Assembly (NCBI GenBank): GCA_000934385.1
Contig: KN880548.1
Location: 1-64,000, forward strand
Origin: Cylindrobasidium torrendii FP15055 ss-10
Lineage: Eukaryota > Basidiomycota > Agaricomycetes > Agaricales > Physalacriaceae
DNA length: 64,000 nt
Reading direction: 5' to 3'
Shown here: positions 24,593 to 36,757 of the stretch, one piece after another
How positions within the stretch are numbered: the first letter of the stretch is position 1
How the letters are laid out: each line of letters starts with the position of its first letter
Notes under the pieces: model-generated
What the model was told of the DNA's origin: nothing
The model's database searches: none
The model's input: the letters and a program-made list of their open reading frames with translations, nothing else
Made by a program: the position numbers and the translations under genes

Positions 24593-25783
24593 GGTGGTGG
24601 TCGGAATTACTAGTCAGGCGGCCAGTAGTGATCAGGAGGTCCTTAGGAAATCCTGGCGGGCCATCGGCGCCGAAGATAAGGGAGTATGTATAGCGATACT
24701 GCAATCTGAAAATGGGGTAAGTAAAGCGGTTACTGCCGGCAAAGAAGCACGCACACGAGCTGCGAGCACTCAGAAAACCAGCATTCCGCTAGGCAATCAA
24801 TTTCATATTGTCCACAGAGTGTTTGAATCCCACGCAATCCATCGGTGCTGAAGGCAAGAGCACCTGAGGCTGGGTCTCTGGAGACGCGATCGTATTACTT
24901 AAGCCCTAAGGTTAAACGTGACCTGGGCAGCGACGCGAGAGGCTCAGGCTGGAGCCCCATATATGCAAAAGCAGGTCAAAGCGCCGTATTGAGAGTATAG
25001 ACCTTTCAAACGCGCGACGGCAGTGGATGCATCTATGGATGCACACCACCCCGCTCGATCAGACTTGGTCGGTTTCTTTTGCACCACTATCATCGACACC
25101 ATGCAACGCCAGGACACGGTGAGGACGACCCAACGCCCCGGAAGACCCAGTACATAAAGCTCGGAAAGCTGAGATCCCGGCCCTGCGCCGAAGCAAGAGC
25201 AGCCAAGCGCCCACAAGGATCGTGGAGACGGCCGCGAGAAAGTCGAAGGGGATGTCTTTGGTTCACAACCATGGTAGTTGGAAGCTTGCTTATTGGTGCG
25301 TTTCCAGTACTTCCGTTCGTGATTTGTACTCACACCTTTAAAGGAGATAACATACCTATTTTTGCATCTCAGAGAGCCAAATGGCGTGTCCTGGGCAGGC
25401 AGAACAGTGCACAAGATAAACGCTCCTAGCTTGTTTCCGTAGCTCGTTTTCAACAGTCTGTATGTTCTCTGTTGAAATTGTTGCGAGCGAGCCTCATTTT
25501 CCCTGGAACTTAATTGTTTGCTTTGCGTCAGTTACCTCTTCCTTTGCAGTGCCGTACATACATACTTGATTCTGTCCATTGTGTCGCCCGATTGCGGAGC
25601 GCGGCCAAAATGCAACCCGCTACATATACGCACGACGTAAGTAAGAGGCCGCTATCCTCACGGACCTCACCCTTGTTCTCACACTACCACGTTTAGCCCA
25701 CACAATCACCCAAGCGGATTTCTACAATCGCCATCTTTCCTCGTTGACCATCATCACGTCGACTTTACTACTGCAATCCACGA
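24593..25783. other. gene-free stretch
   Basis: About 1.2 kb between divergent genes. Frames of up to about 170 codons are present but have no start context, family motif or splicing that would make a gene. No RNA gene was recognised. Confidence 0.4.
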
Positions 25784-26931
25784 ATGGAGGCCAATCTCGC
25801 TGAACTCTCCAAATACCAGATCTCAAGATTCTTTGAGAAGAATGCACCTGCAACGCGCGAGGAATGCGACCTCGAGGCTGTGCGGATTCTAGGGACTCCA
25901 GTTCACGCAACGTCTCTCCAAGGCGGGCAGAGCTACACTGTCCTCAACAGTGACGAGACTCGTGTGATTCAATTTCGCGCCGGCTACGCTGCTCTCGACA
26001 TGGAATTTCTCGAACATATCGAGCAAGCGTACGGTCGATTTGCGGCCCACCACGAGTCGATTGGCAGACTGGGTCAACTTCACGTCTATGTAATGCCCAA
26101 CGTGGGGGGCGTGTCAATGTATCTTGCGCGGGACGCGTTGAACAAGAACAACTTTAGCCTTCGCAAGCGTACAGTCCAGGACTTTGCTAGGTATGTCAAT
26201 TCCAACGTCCCTTTAACCCCTTCCCTGCCCACTTCTGCAGCAGAGAGAATTCACGGCTTACTCAGCCTTGGCTGCACAGGTTTTTCGCCTCTGCGTGGAA
26301 CAACACTCCCCGACAAATGGCATGCCCAAGTCGGGACTCTTTACTGGAACAGTACTCGTCGGAACTCTCCCAGCTGCACGTAGGGCTGCCCGAACGCTTT
26401 CGCCCGACGTTGGCCAATCTCATCTCGACACTCCCAAGCCTCCTGCAAGCCGACTGGCCACTGGTGCCCAACCACACTGACCTCCTGGAGAACAACATCC
26501 ACGTTAGTAAAGAGACGGGCCACCTCGTGGGTATTTGCGATTGGAAGGACGCCGTCATCAGTCCTTTTGGGATGTCACTTGGTGGCCTCGAGACCATGCT
26601 CGGGACACACACAATGAGCCGGGGCTGGTGTTACCACTCCAGTCAGCAGGAACTACGAGATCTGTTTTGGGAGACGCTGTACCAGGAGATGGGAGGTGTC
26701 TCCGAGGCGCAGAAGGAGCTTGTCAATGTGGCGAGATTAACTGGCCTGTTCTTGGCCAATGGCTTTGATTGGAAAGATGGACTGAAGGTGCCCGCCAGTG
26801 AGGGATTTGATGGCTTGTGTTACCTCGAGTCGGTCACTTTAACACTCAAAACGACACAAGCAAGCCTACGTACGCTAGAGATGGAGCACGGTAAGTATAG
26901 ACTACATCTAAGTGAAAGTAGTCGGCAGTAG
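25784..26931 (+). CDS. phosphotransferase-family protein (APH/choline-kinase-like fold)
   Basis: This is a kinase-fold protein related to aminoglycoside phosphotransferases, a group greatly expanded in mushrooms. Start MEANLAELSKYQ. The N-lobe includes SLQGGQSYTVL and the beta strand VIQFRAGYAALD. An intron (GTATGT..CACAG, about 26192–26279) restores DFARFFASAWN. The catalytic loop reads VPNHTDLLENNIHV, matching the HxDLxxxN pattern, and the metal-binding element is GICDWKDA in place of DFG/DxD. The tail ends LHLSESSRQ. The substrate cannot be inferred. Key residues are present, so it is probably active. Confidence 0.8.
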
Positions 26932-27197
26932 ATATCAATTAGTACCAGAGAAGCAACCTCAGTCAAATCCATGGCTCAACCTCGCGAGGTCCCGAGTCCC
27001 GCCCTCGGATCGGGATCCGGGCGGGTCCGTGATTGCCGATCACATGCCGGGCAAACCAATGTAGCAGGACTTTCTCACGCTCCCATCTTCACCACCGACC
27101 ATCATAACACGCCAGTACGCATTGGCCGACCGCTTCCCACATTCTCACTGCGCTCCTTTGAAGCTCTGTCTTATATGCTCTACACGTTGCATACACA

Positions 27198-30100
27198 ATG
27201 TCAAGTCCTGACATGAACTGGCACGCAGCTTTAGGGCTGAAGGGAACTCCAAGACTTCGCCCTCATTCCAGGGAGAACCATGCACACATAGAGCTGCGCG
27301 CCATAGAACCACCAGAGGATGCCCCAGACAAGTCTGGAAATGTGTTATACTTCAGTTTCTTTACCACCAAGGCCATAAACATGAAAACAAACAAGGAGCT
27401 CTTAGTACGCATCGCAGGTCGCTTTGACGGCCGTGCATTCATCGTGGAAGGCGACAAGGGTGGCCCAGAAGATGAGCGTAAGCCTCTTCTACCCATAAAC
27501 TGTGCCGCTGCTTACTCCAGAAGCCATCCGGCCTCCTCCCGATGTCCCTGAAGGGCCAGCTAGGCTTCGCAAAGCGCGATGGAGCGCGTTCTCTGCGGCA
27601 GAGCTGCACGCTAAAGGTAGCATTAAACTTGTTAATGCCTACACGGGACTCTGACTATCTGTAAACAGCTGCTGTCACACATGCGGACGCGTCTGTGCAG
27701 GCAGAACCGGCCATGGCTGAGGCTGTGGTCCAGACACACTCACCTTCGCAAATCACCCCGATTAAGGCTGCTCAGAAAACCTCGTCGGCGGTACAATGCG
27801 ATCTTGATGAGCCTTCCCCTGCTGTTTGTATATTGTATTTCGCGGAGGCGCTTTCTCACCGGTACGCGTTCAGGGAAATCGTGGGTCGCGGAAGGCAATC
27901 ACCAGCAAACAGCGTGCCAACGCATCTTCGAGAGTCAGCGCCAGGGTAGCGCGCTCAATGTCGCCATTGTCGCCGTTGTCTGATCTCGAGGAGTCTGATA
28001 TGGAGGTGTCGCCTCCACTGTCCCATCGGCCGTCTCCTGCCCCGGTACGTTCCACCAATGCCTCACCCGCGGTATGTCCGCCATCCGCCAGTGTGCTCGA
28101 CCCGAACCATGGTCAGCAAAGAATGGTATGATCGACTTTTAATCATTCTTCTTGTGACATTGTTTGAGCGGGATACAGACATCTATCCCGCTACCAGCGC
28201 GACCTCCATCGCCCACAACACATGCACCAAAGCCACTGCGTCCGACCATAATCACCAATCCATTTGTGTCAGAGTCTACTAGTGACTTCTCGGCCACGCA
28301 TACACCAGCAAACGAATCTGTACGTGTTGGTAATCAATACACTCATCCAATAGATGTATTGATTGAGCCAGCACAAGACTAAACCAGAGCAATCTCAGCG
28401 AAAGGATACTACTTCGTTGCCGACACCATCACCTAGCATCGATTGGCTTGCGAAGCCACCAGCGCCGGCGCCAGTACAAAAGTATCGTCCGGCGCTCGCA
28501 CCACAGGCATCTCTATTCCAGGCAGGACATTCACTTCCTGAAAACCCAACAAAACGTCGCCATAACAGAGCTGCCAAACGGCGCAATAAAGTTGCCCCGA
28601 CTGCGCCAAAGGCGCTCAGAGCTAGCCCAACTTATGAGGTTGATGACCTTTCTCTTCCTTATCGACCTCGACGTGATAGTGATGGTGCTCATCTCGGACT
28701 TTCTCCGCCTCGGTACGGTTCTCCGCCACCCCCTTCGGTGTCCACCTTGCCCTCAGAGTTCTATGCTCGTGCTTCATACGACGGACATCGTCCTGCAATG
28801 ATGCCCGCGTCTTCATCTCATGTTTCCCCACCATACCTGCCTGAGCGCCGTTTGTCTTACGGTCAGCATCATCTGCCGCCTGCAGCACCGTCTCCGCCTC
28901 CGTTTTCTGCACCTGTTGCCCACGAGCGTCGGCTTTCATATGAGCAATCTTATGAACCGCCGCCTGTCACTTCGCCAGCGCAATACCCAGGCTTCGTGCC
29001 AGCGAGCAATGCAGTCCCCATTGCGCCTTCTCGATGGGACTCAAACGTACCGCCTGAGTACGAGCAGCGGGTGTCGCAGACCAATGGGCGGTCTCCATCA
29101 CGAGCAGGATGGCCTCTGCCCGCGTCTGGCGCTGGACCATCAAACGTAGCGTCTCGTTGGCATAGGGTCGAGTCCGAGGAGACGAGGAGGCGCTTGCTGT
29201 TTGAGGAATACCCCCCGCCTCTTCCATTGCCTGAAGTAGCTCCTCCCAGTGCAGTCTTTACATCATCTTCGAATTCAGTTCCTGTTCGTCCCCGACGAAA
29301 TTCGCAGATGCGAGCAGAGCAGTCATTTGGGCCACCACGTCCGCCGCCAGCAACATATCCCGAGCCTAATGCGCCATCACCTGCTCCAGCTATGATTGTG
29401 CCCTTTGCGCCGGGGTCGTCCAATGCAGTTCCCGTGAAGGCTTCTCGATGGAAACCAGTGGTGCAACCTCCCCTGCCCGATGTTGGCCCTGCTCCGCCTC
29501 CAAATAGTCCGCCGCCGCCGCCGCCGCCATCAACCGCTTTGTCCAATTCTGCCACTGCCACGTTGGCGGCGCCGCCGTCGAAATGGAGAAAGGTTGAGTC
29601 AACATCACCAATTGTTGTTTCAGCATTACCAGGTGCGTCTACCAGTACGACAAAGGCTTGTATAATCGACTGATGGCTGGACTACAGTCAAATCTGAACC
29701 ACCAAGCTCGCCAACTTTGAGTCGCTCATCGGTGCAAGAGGAGAGTGAATGGTCTAAGATGCAACCTGTGAGCTTGCTAGCATCGACGAGGCCGAGGAAT
29801 CAGCTTGAGGAGGAAGGCGATCGTTTGAGGCTCTCGCGATATTCACCTTCTGCGCCTCTGCCTGACGAGGTAGCGTACACGACCAGCCTTAACAGGCTTC
29901 CACCGAAGCCGGTGGACCCGCAGGGCAAACGGAAACGGGAGGATAGCCAGAGTGGGACGCAGAAGAAGAAGAAGAGGCATCTGAATGTAGGATGGCCGAC
30001 GATTTCTTGGAGGCATGAGCTGGAGCTTGGGGTTCAGGCAAAGAGTGTGAGTGTGAGTAAAGACGGGACCATGATTGCTCTGGCGTGTACGTGATGTTGA

Positions 30101-31333
30101 TGATGTCTTAATGCTGTTGCAATGCTCATCGTCCCGCAGGCGTGGACAGCAGCGTTCGGGTAATCGACGCGCAGACTAAGGAGGAACTCATTCAACTGGA
30201 TTATGACAGTCCACTTTTGCATGTCGAGTGGATGGATAACGATAGCGGCGTGGTTGTGTTGACGGAGAAGGGTGTTGTGAGCAAGTACACCAGGCAGGTA
30301 TGTGCCATTAGTTCAAGCATATATTGTGCGTTGACTTTGGATAGCCCATGGGTCCAATTCCGTCGTTGAAGAACAGTCGGTGGCTTCCAGCTGTACTCGC
30401 ACAGGTGGAAATGGATGTGTCTCTGGACAGTATACGCTTCGCATTCTGGAAGGACCGTTTTGCTGTCTCGTTGCCGTCGAGCGGCGTGAGCATCTACTTG
30501 TGGCAGAAGGGTACCTACCAGAAAGCGCGCCCGATAGTTAAGAAGAACGTGACGTGTATCAAGTTTATGGACGAGGGGAGTATGCTTGTTGGTGGGACCA
30601 AGGATGGATCGCTGTGCGTTCAGCAATCCTTTCTTTTTCGAGGGTATGCTAATGGTCCGGTAGATGGCAGTGTGGTGTGCCCAATGGAATACTGTCTGCT
30701 TTGACGAATGTCAAAGCTGTTATGTATGTCCTTCTCATATCTAATTTGCCCTCAACTCACATGATGGCAGCAACGACGTCTCGGTGGATCGCGAAGAGGG
30801 TCGAGCACTTGTCGCACGGTACGGGGGGATGTGTGAGCTGGTCAACCTGAGGCATCCCCGGCGTGGAATGTCCGTAATGACCTTCGGTAATGAGGACACT
30901 ATCGTGCGGCCTGCTGGTGGGTTTGGGTGTAAATTCCTTGCTGGAGGGCAGGGTGCATTGTTCGGCAACGTCAGTGGGTGTGCATTGGTGTGGGATACGG
31001 TGAAGGGGTCTTTGGTGTATGGGCTCTCGCACGAGGAAGGTGTGTAACTCCGGGTATAGCTTTACTTGACCGTGCATACTGACGGTGAGGCGATAGGCGA
31101 TATCATCACTTGTGTGGGGGTGAGTTCGATTCGGGTTCAGGTTGACGGGGAGAATGCTGATCTTACTTTGGCAGGCCCACGATGGTACGTCGGCGAGCGA
31201 TGTAGGGTACGTGGTCACGGCCACAAAGCGGGGCTCGCTGTATTGGTGGCCTCAACCAGCCTCAGGTATGTGCTTAAGTTATGCTTGGCTGCATTGCTGA
31301 TAGAGTTATGTAGCTTCGCCGACGAATATGTAA
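27198..31333 (+). CDS. long proline-rich protein with C-terminal WD-like beta-propeller
   Basis: This is a large multi-exon gene of about 1,000 residues and unrecognised family. The start region reads MSSPDMNWHAALGLKGTPRLRPH. Early introns restore DEQAIRPPPDVPEGPARLRKARW and ELHAKAAVTHAD. The middle (28363–29673) is a long disordered P/S/R-rich segment with repeated SRW motifs (PSRWDS, ASRWHR, ASRWKP, PSKWRK). After a basic patch (KRKREDSQSGTQKKKKRH) the C-terminal part is a seven-blade-like region: KSVSVSKDGTMIALAC, VDSSVRVIDAQTKEELIQL, KFMDEGSMLVGGTKDGSLWQC, VGYVVTATKRGSLYWWPQP. The last intron (GTATGT..TGTAG) leads to ASPTNM and a stop at 31331–31333. It is probably a nuclear scaffold or regulator; the function is unknown. 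Confidence 0.7.
29031..29600 (+). repeat. repeated (A/P)S(R/K)W motif in disordered region
   Basis: Four near-identical short motifs (PSRWDS, ASRWHR, ASRWKP, PSKWRK), each preceded by a small hydrophobic/V-rich run, are spaced along the proline-rich part of the WD-like protein. They look like repeated linear binding motifs. Confidence 0.5.
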
Positions 31334-32241
31334 AGAGACGTCCGCGTCTCGCTCTCTGTTACCCTGTTGTGATCTTTTTCAAATTTGCGCTACCTGAACC
31401 TATATCCTCCGTCCTTTTGCTGTGACTACTCAATGCCACTTTCTTCTTGTTCGTATATTTACTGGACAACTTCAGTGATTTGAGGCTGCGTTGTAACTTA
31501 TTACTTATGACCTTCGGGCTTACGGTTATCGTTCTATTTAGCTTCTTCCCCCCACCCCACCTTGGGCGTCTCGGATTTTAGCTTCGCGGTTCGAATTGAA
31601 GTAAGTAAGGGCCTGAACTCCGAGGTTTTGTACGTGGATATTGCGTAGATAGCGAACCGTTATCAAAAGTCGCATTTCCACGTCACTGAGCGCCCGTCAA
31701 GTACGCCAATGTGCGCATGAGTAGCAATAATACTTTGAGCGTACATGGGCGATTATCGGCGCGGTGAGATGGAATGAGGCAAAGTTTGTGGGAACATTGA
31801 GGTGGTCGAACCCGTAGCCGGAGACTCAATGGTAAAGTTGAAGACAGTGAAGAGCAAGACACGGACACGGCATGAAAGAGGTTGCGTGCACGGTAGAAGT
31901 AGTCGACGCTCGTCATCAGTAACTCTTTGAAACGAGATCTGGGGGTGTTTGCCTCGGGAGTGGCACGGACAGAAGTGTCGAATGAACGCACGTTAGTGTC
32001 CTCTTTGAGCACAATCGGGATTCTTTTGAGTTCAGTCCCAAGCGACTGGCGCCAGAGTAAAGATTCTGGACCAGATAAGTTGATTTGGTGGGTCCTGAAC
32101 CTTGAAGAAGCACGACTTGCAATTGATTGTCATTGAGAAAGCATGTTGAAAAGAATATTCAATCTGAATGGGGCCCGACAATGCTCCTGCAAGGGACGTA
32201 GTGGTATACAGTCCAAAATTGCGTTGTCAGCATATGCTTTT
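31334..32241. other. gene-free stretch
   Basis: About 0.9 kb with no supported gene. It holds the terminator of the WD-like gene and the upstream region of the repeat-peptide gene. Confidence 0.4.
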
Positions 32242-32272
32242 GACGGTGCTCGAAAGGTGGCGAGTCACCGTC
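32242..32272. promoter_or_regulatory. inverted repeat just upstream of the TATA box of the repeat-peptide gene
   Basis: GACGGTGCTCG (32242–32252) and CGAGTCACCGTC (32261–32272) are inverted copies, matching at 11 positions with one bulged base, around an 8-bp centre. The position, immediately 5' of the TATA box, fits a binding site for a dimeric regulator. This is inference only. Confidence 0.4.
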
Positions 32273-32275
32273 GTT

Positions 32276-32283
32276 TATATAAG
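32276..32283 (+). promoter_or_regulatory. TATA box of the repeat-peptide gene
   Basis: TATATAAG lies 64 bp upstream of the ATG at 32340. The distance predicts a short 5' leader of about 30–35 nt and suggests a strongly or conditionally expressed gene. Confidence 0.6.
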
Positions 32284-32339
32284 AGGGCAATCTTGGCCGA
32301 GGGAGGGGGTTAGAGTCCTCCCACACTCGACACACAGAC

Positions 32340-32805
32340 ATGCAGTTCAAGAGCCTCTTTGTGTACTTTTCATGCGTCGCTCTTATGGTGCTTGCCGCGC
32401 CGGTTGAGAAGAAGGCCCTCCGCCAGTATGAGATCAAGCGCGGTGAAGGACCGACGCCTGTCGCTCGTGCAGAGGCTAGATCTCCGTCTGGGTGGGTTGT
32501 TTCCATCATTGAGTGCTGGGCATTGCTGACACCCTACAGATACAAGCGTGCCGAGCCTGCTGCTCCCTCTGGGTGTGCCGCGTCGGCTGTGACAGAATAT
32601 TTCAAGAGCTAACAATTTGTAGCTATAAGCGTGCAGCTGCAGCGGCGCCTTCTGGGTACGTTTTCGCCGTCGAATGGTGAAAGTGCCCACTGATAGTGTG
32701 CAGGTACTACAAGCGCGTCGAAGCCAATGATCCCGCTCGGTATGCTGAGCTCGGTGGATTGCAAATGAGATACTGACATTGAACAGACTCATGCGTGCCG
32801 CCTAA
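32340..32805 (+). CDS. secreted repetitive precursor with Kex2-type KR sites, one repeat per micro-exon
   Basis: I do not recognise a described gene. The spliced product is 90 residues. Exons are 32340–32491, 32540–32572, 32623–32655, 32704–32739 and 32787–32805 (TAA at 32803–32805); all four introns are 47–50 bp, GT–AG. The N-terminus (MQFKSLFVYFSCVALMVLAA) is a signal peptide. The rest has dibasic sites, each preceded by tyrosine or YEI: YEIKR, YKR, YKR, YYKR. Cleavage after KR and trimming of the KR would release GEGPTPVARAEARSPSGY, AEPAAPSGY, AAAAAPSGYY and VEANDPARLMRAA. This is the layout of fungal Kex2-processed repetitive proteins and of dikaritin-type RiPP precursors. No tailoring enzyme (UstYa/DUF3328, tyrosinase) is visible nearby, so modification is not supported. 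It lacks a C-terminal CAAX box and is therefore not a lipopeptide mating pheromone. Confidence 0.75.
32540..32739 (+). repeat. tandem exon–intron repeat units of the secreted precursor
   Basis: Exons 2, 3 and 4 are 33, 33 and 36 bp. Each starts in the same phase, encodes (G)Y(Y)KR plus a small-residue segment, and ends in the same GG or CG before GT. The introns between them are 50, 48 and 47 bp. The block looks like successive duplications of one exon-plus-intron unit. Confidence 0.75.
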
Positions 32806-32949
32806 TGTGCCGCTTTTTCTAGGTTAGTTCTGCCTGTAAAATCATATATCCTGACTGAGAGAGCCTCTGCATAGATAGTGGCGAAATTTGTAGAGGATGA
32901 CGAAGCGTACCGATTTTTGGATGAATATGATTCTTGTATTTTGCCTCGA

Positions 32950-32955
32950 AATAAA
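32950..32955 (+). terminator. possible poly(A) signal of the repeat-peptide gene
   Basis: AATAAA lies about 145 bp after the stop codon, the only clear match before the Cdc42 gene. Confidence 0.4.
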
Positions 32956-34251
<1,296 letters not shown>

Positions 34252-34363
34252 GCAGCCCTTCCCCTCCGTGTTTCTGTCGCCCATGTCCTCCTTACGATTT
34301 ACTACTTTCTCCCGTTACGACCTGCTCGTATCTGTTCCTATTATCTGCTCTCCCTCGCCGCTA

Positions 34364-34369
34364 AATAAA
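34364..34369 (+). terminator. poly(A) signal of Cdc42
   Basis: AATAAA lies about 110 bp downstream of the Cdc42 stop codon. Confidence 0.5.
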
Positions 34370-35198
34370 TTCAGCATTTTTATATCCCTTCATTTGTCTT
34401 CGTAATCATCGGTGGGTTGGGAGGCGAGAGCAATCTAATTGCGCTCTTTATACTCTAGGGAATACATAGACTTGTGGGCTCAGCTCGAGGGCCCGCACAG
34501 TGACATTGCTCACATCAAGGGTCCATTGCGTTCCGCGCGCAGACACGCAGTCCTGATAAGCGTGCGCGATGCGTGTCTGGAAGTCCTTTGGCATTTAGCG
34601 TTTTGACAGGCGCTAGATGCGATTTTTGGTGATGAAAAGGATTCGATGCGAGTGTAAACCAGGTGTAAACTAGACGTCGGGGTGACTATTAGTCTGATCC
34701 GCACCAAGAAGTGGGCCCACAGTTTGCCAGCTCATTGGCCCGCTCGGCGTTCGCGGCCTGTTACTGTTTCCGACATTCGCCCGCGGCTGGTTGCTAGCGT
34801 TAGGCTTCTTAACGATTCATCGATTGTTACAGAGCGTTGGCTACGCATGAGGTCCCTGTAGTGACAGAGTTGCCTTATATCCCAGTTTAGAAGAAGTGGT
34901 TAGTTGGCCTGGACCTTGTGATTTGACGAATTAAAAATTCGAGATGTAATATAAGTACCTGGGTTGGTTGGATTTTCCCAGCAAAGAATGTAAACTGAGA
35001 GCCCGTATCATGGAATACACACGTCCCGGTCACTCTCTGACCTTCGCCGACGGTTCGTCTGCCCTTCATAAGCTTGCACGTGAGACCTTTGTCCATAACA
35101 GGACTGCCCCCCGCTTACTCAGCGCACAAATGGCCGGCCAACGATGCTACTTAAGGCTGGGAAACATGGTATTTGAAGCCTATATTCCCCTTTGAACA
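34370..35198. other. gene-free stretch
   Basis: About 0.8 kb between Cdc42 and the GliT-like gene, both on the plus strand. No coding frame is supported. It should include the promoter of the downstream gene. Confidence 0.4.
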
Positions 35199-36259
35199 AT
35201 GTCTACCAAGGCCATCGCACCAGTCTTCGACGCGTTGATCATCGGCGGCGGCCCAGGAGGGCTGAGTGTCGCGCTGGGCATGGCGCGTCAGCTACACACC
35301 GCCGTCGTCTTCGACTCCAAATCGTACCGTAATGCGCACACACCACACATGCACAATGTTGTGACCTGGGACCATCGAGCGCCGCAAGAGTTTAGGGATG
35401 CAGCACGCAAGAATATCTTGGAGCGGTACAAGACGATTATCTTTGAGGACGTGAAGGTCGAAAGAGTGAGCCGGGCAGGAGGGGAAGGGGCGTTCGAGGC
35501 AGTGGATGCGAATGGGAAGACGTGGCGCGGCCGAACGCTTGTTCTGGCGTCCGGTGTCGAGGACAAAGGGGCTTCAATCCAAGGGTTCGATGAGTGTTGG
35601 ATTGGAGGTGGAATGTACGTCCCTCTGTTCACGTTTTCAGCGACAGACACTGACCAATTCATAGCTTCCATTGCCTGTTCTGCGATGGGTATGAGTGCCG
35701 CGACGCACCTTCGTCAGGCGTTCTCGCCATCGACCATCTCACTGCACCGCGCGTGGTTCTACATGCTGCCCGGAACGCTGCGCAGATCACGCCCAAGAAA
35801 GTGACCATCTACACCAACGGGAACACCGCCCTTGCCGACGAGCTCAATGTTATTCTCTCTGCCTCGGGCAGACCTGACGCCCCGTTCGTTGTCGACGCGC
35901 GAGTAATTTCTCGCCTAGCCAAGAGTGCCTCTGCCAGTGGTGGCGATGTGACGCTTCATTTCGACGACGGGACGCCGTCTGTGACGGAGGGATTCCTTGC
36001 CTTTCACCCAGCAACAGAGCTCAAGAGCCCCTTCGCCAAGGATCTGGGATTGGAGCTGACACCGGCAGGCGATATCAAAGTGGCGGCTATGCCTGTTGGG
36101 AGGACGAGTGACCCAGATGTCTTTGCAGTGGGAGACGTGACCACACCGATGCGTGCGGTGACAAACGCGATGTGGCAAGGCGCAGCGGTAGCAGGTATGG
36201 TCACTGCACAGATCCAAGCGCAGAAGTGGGGACATCCAATGCTGTTCGGGGCGGAGTGA
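35199..36259 (+). CDS. GliT/thioredoxin-reductase-like FAD-dependent dithiol oxidoreductase
   Basis: This is a flavoenzyme of the fungal thioredoxin-reductase-like group that includes GliT, which forms intramolecular disulfides. Start MSTKAIAPVFDALIIGGGPGGL, with the FAD GxGxxG motif at about residue 16. One intron (GTACGT..CATAG, about 35614–35671) creates GGIFHCLFCDGYECRD, where the CxxC redox pair is CLFC. The end carries the second FAD motif VFAVGDVTTPMRAV and an interface tail ...WGHPMLFGAE. About 330 residues, intact. No NRPS or other epidithiodioxopiperazine genes are in the window, so a toxin-pathway role is not indicated. A general thiol/disulfide or stress role is as likely. Confidence 0.88.
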
Positions 36260-36757
36260 TTGGTTGGCAGTAAAGTAGTCTAGGGTCCCCAATGCATTGC
36301 ACCGTTTTGAGATAGGAAGAGCAATCACAATCATAGTGAATCGACGTGAGGCCGCACTTATGTGCGTGACGGTCGTATATTTATCCAGGATTGAAAATTT
36401 GGAAGGCGAAACGGCGAGAAAGCCGCCCATTAAGTTCGAAAACTTACCTCCTGCCAGGTCGCGATTCAGAGTACTACGGCAGACAACCGCAGGTCACGGT
36501 CGTGGTTATCCTAGCTGGTTAGTTCTCCAAATAAATCCTGTATTGTCACAAGATTGTGAACAATACACATTTGTTACTTTAGCATGTCGATTGTCGTGGT
36601 TAGACAACATACGCGGTTCTTTGATATCCTATTCACGCGATCGAGACATGACGTCACGCGTCGCCAGGACAATTGTGATATATAGGACCTGATGATGATG
36701 GCCAGCCCTTGGCTCCCACTTTGACCGCAACCACCACGTACCCCAAACATTGAAAAT
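36260..36757. other. gene-free stretch
   Basis: About 0.5 kb of intergenic sequence. No gene or RNA was recognised. Confidence 0.4.

Noticed and set aside
24820..24850. tRNA-like T-arm (GTTTGAATCCC)
   Set aside because: No matching acceptor, D or anticodon stems can be drawn around it.
32340..32805. Lipopeptide mating-pheromone precursor
   Set aside because: Basidiomycete pheromone precursors end in a CAAX box and lack a classical signal peptide; this protein has a signal peptide and ends LMRAA. No pheromone receptor or homeodomain genes are nearby.
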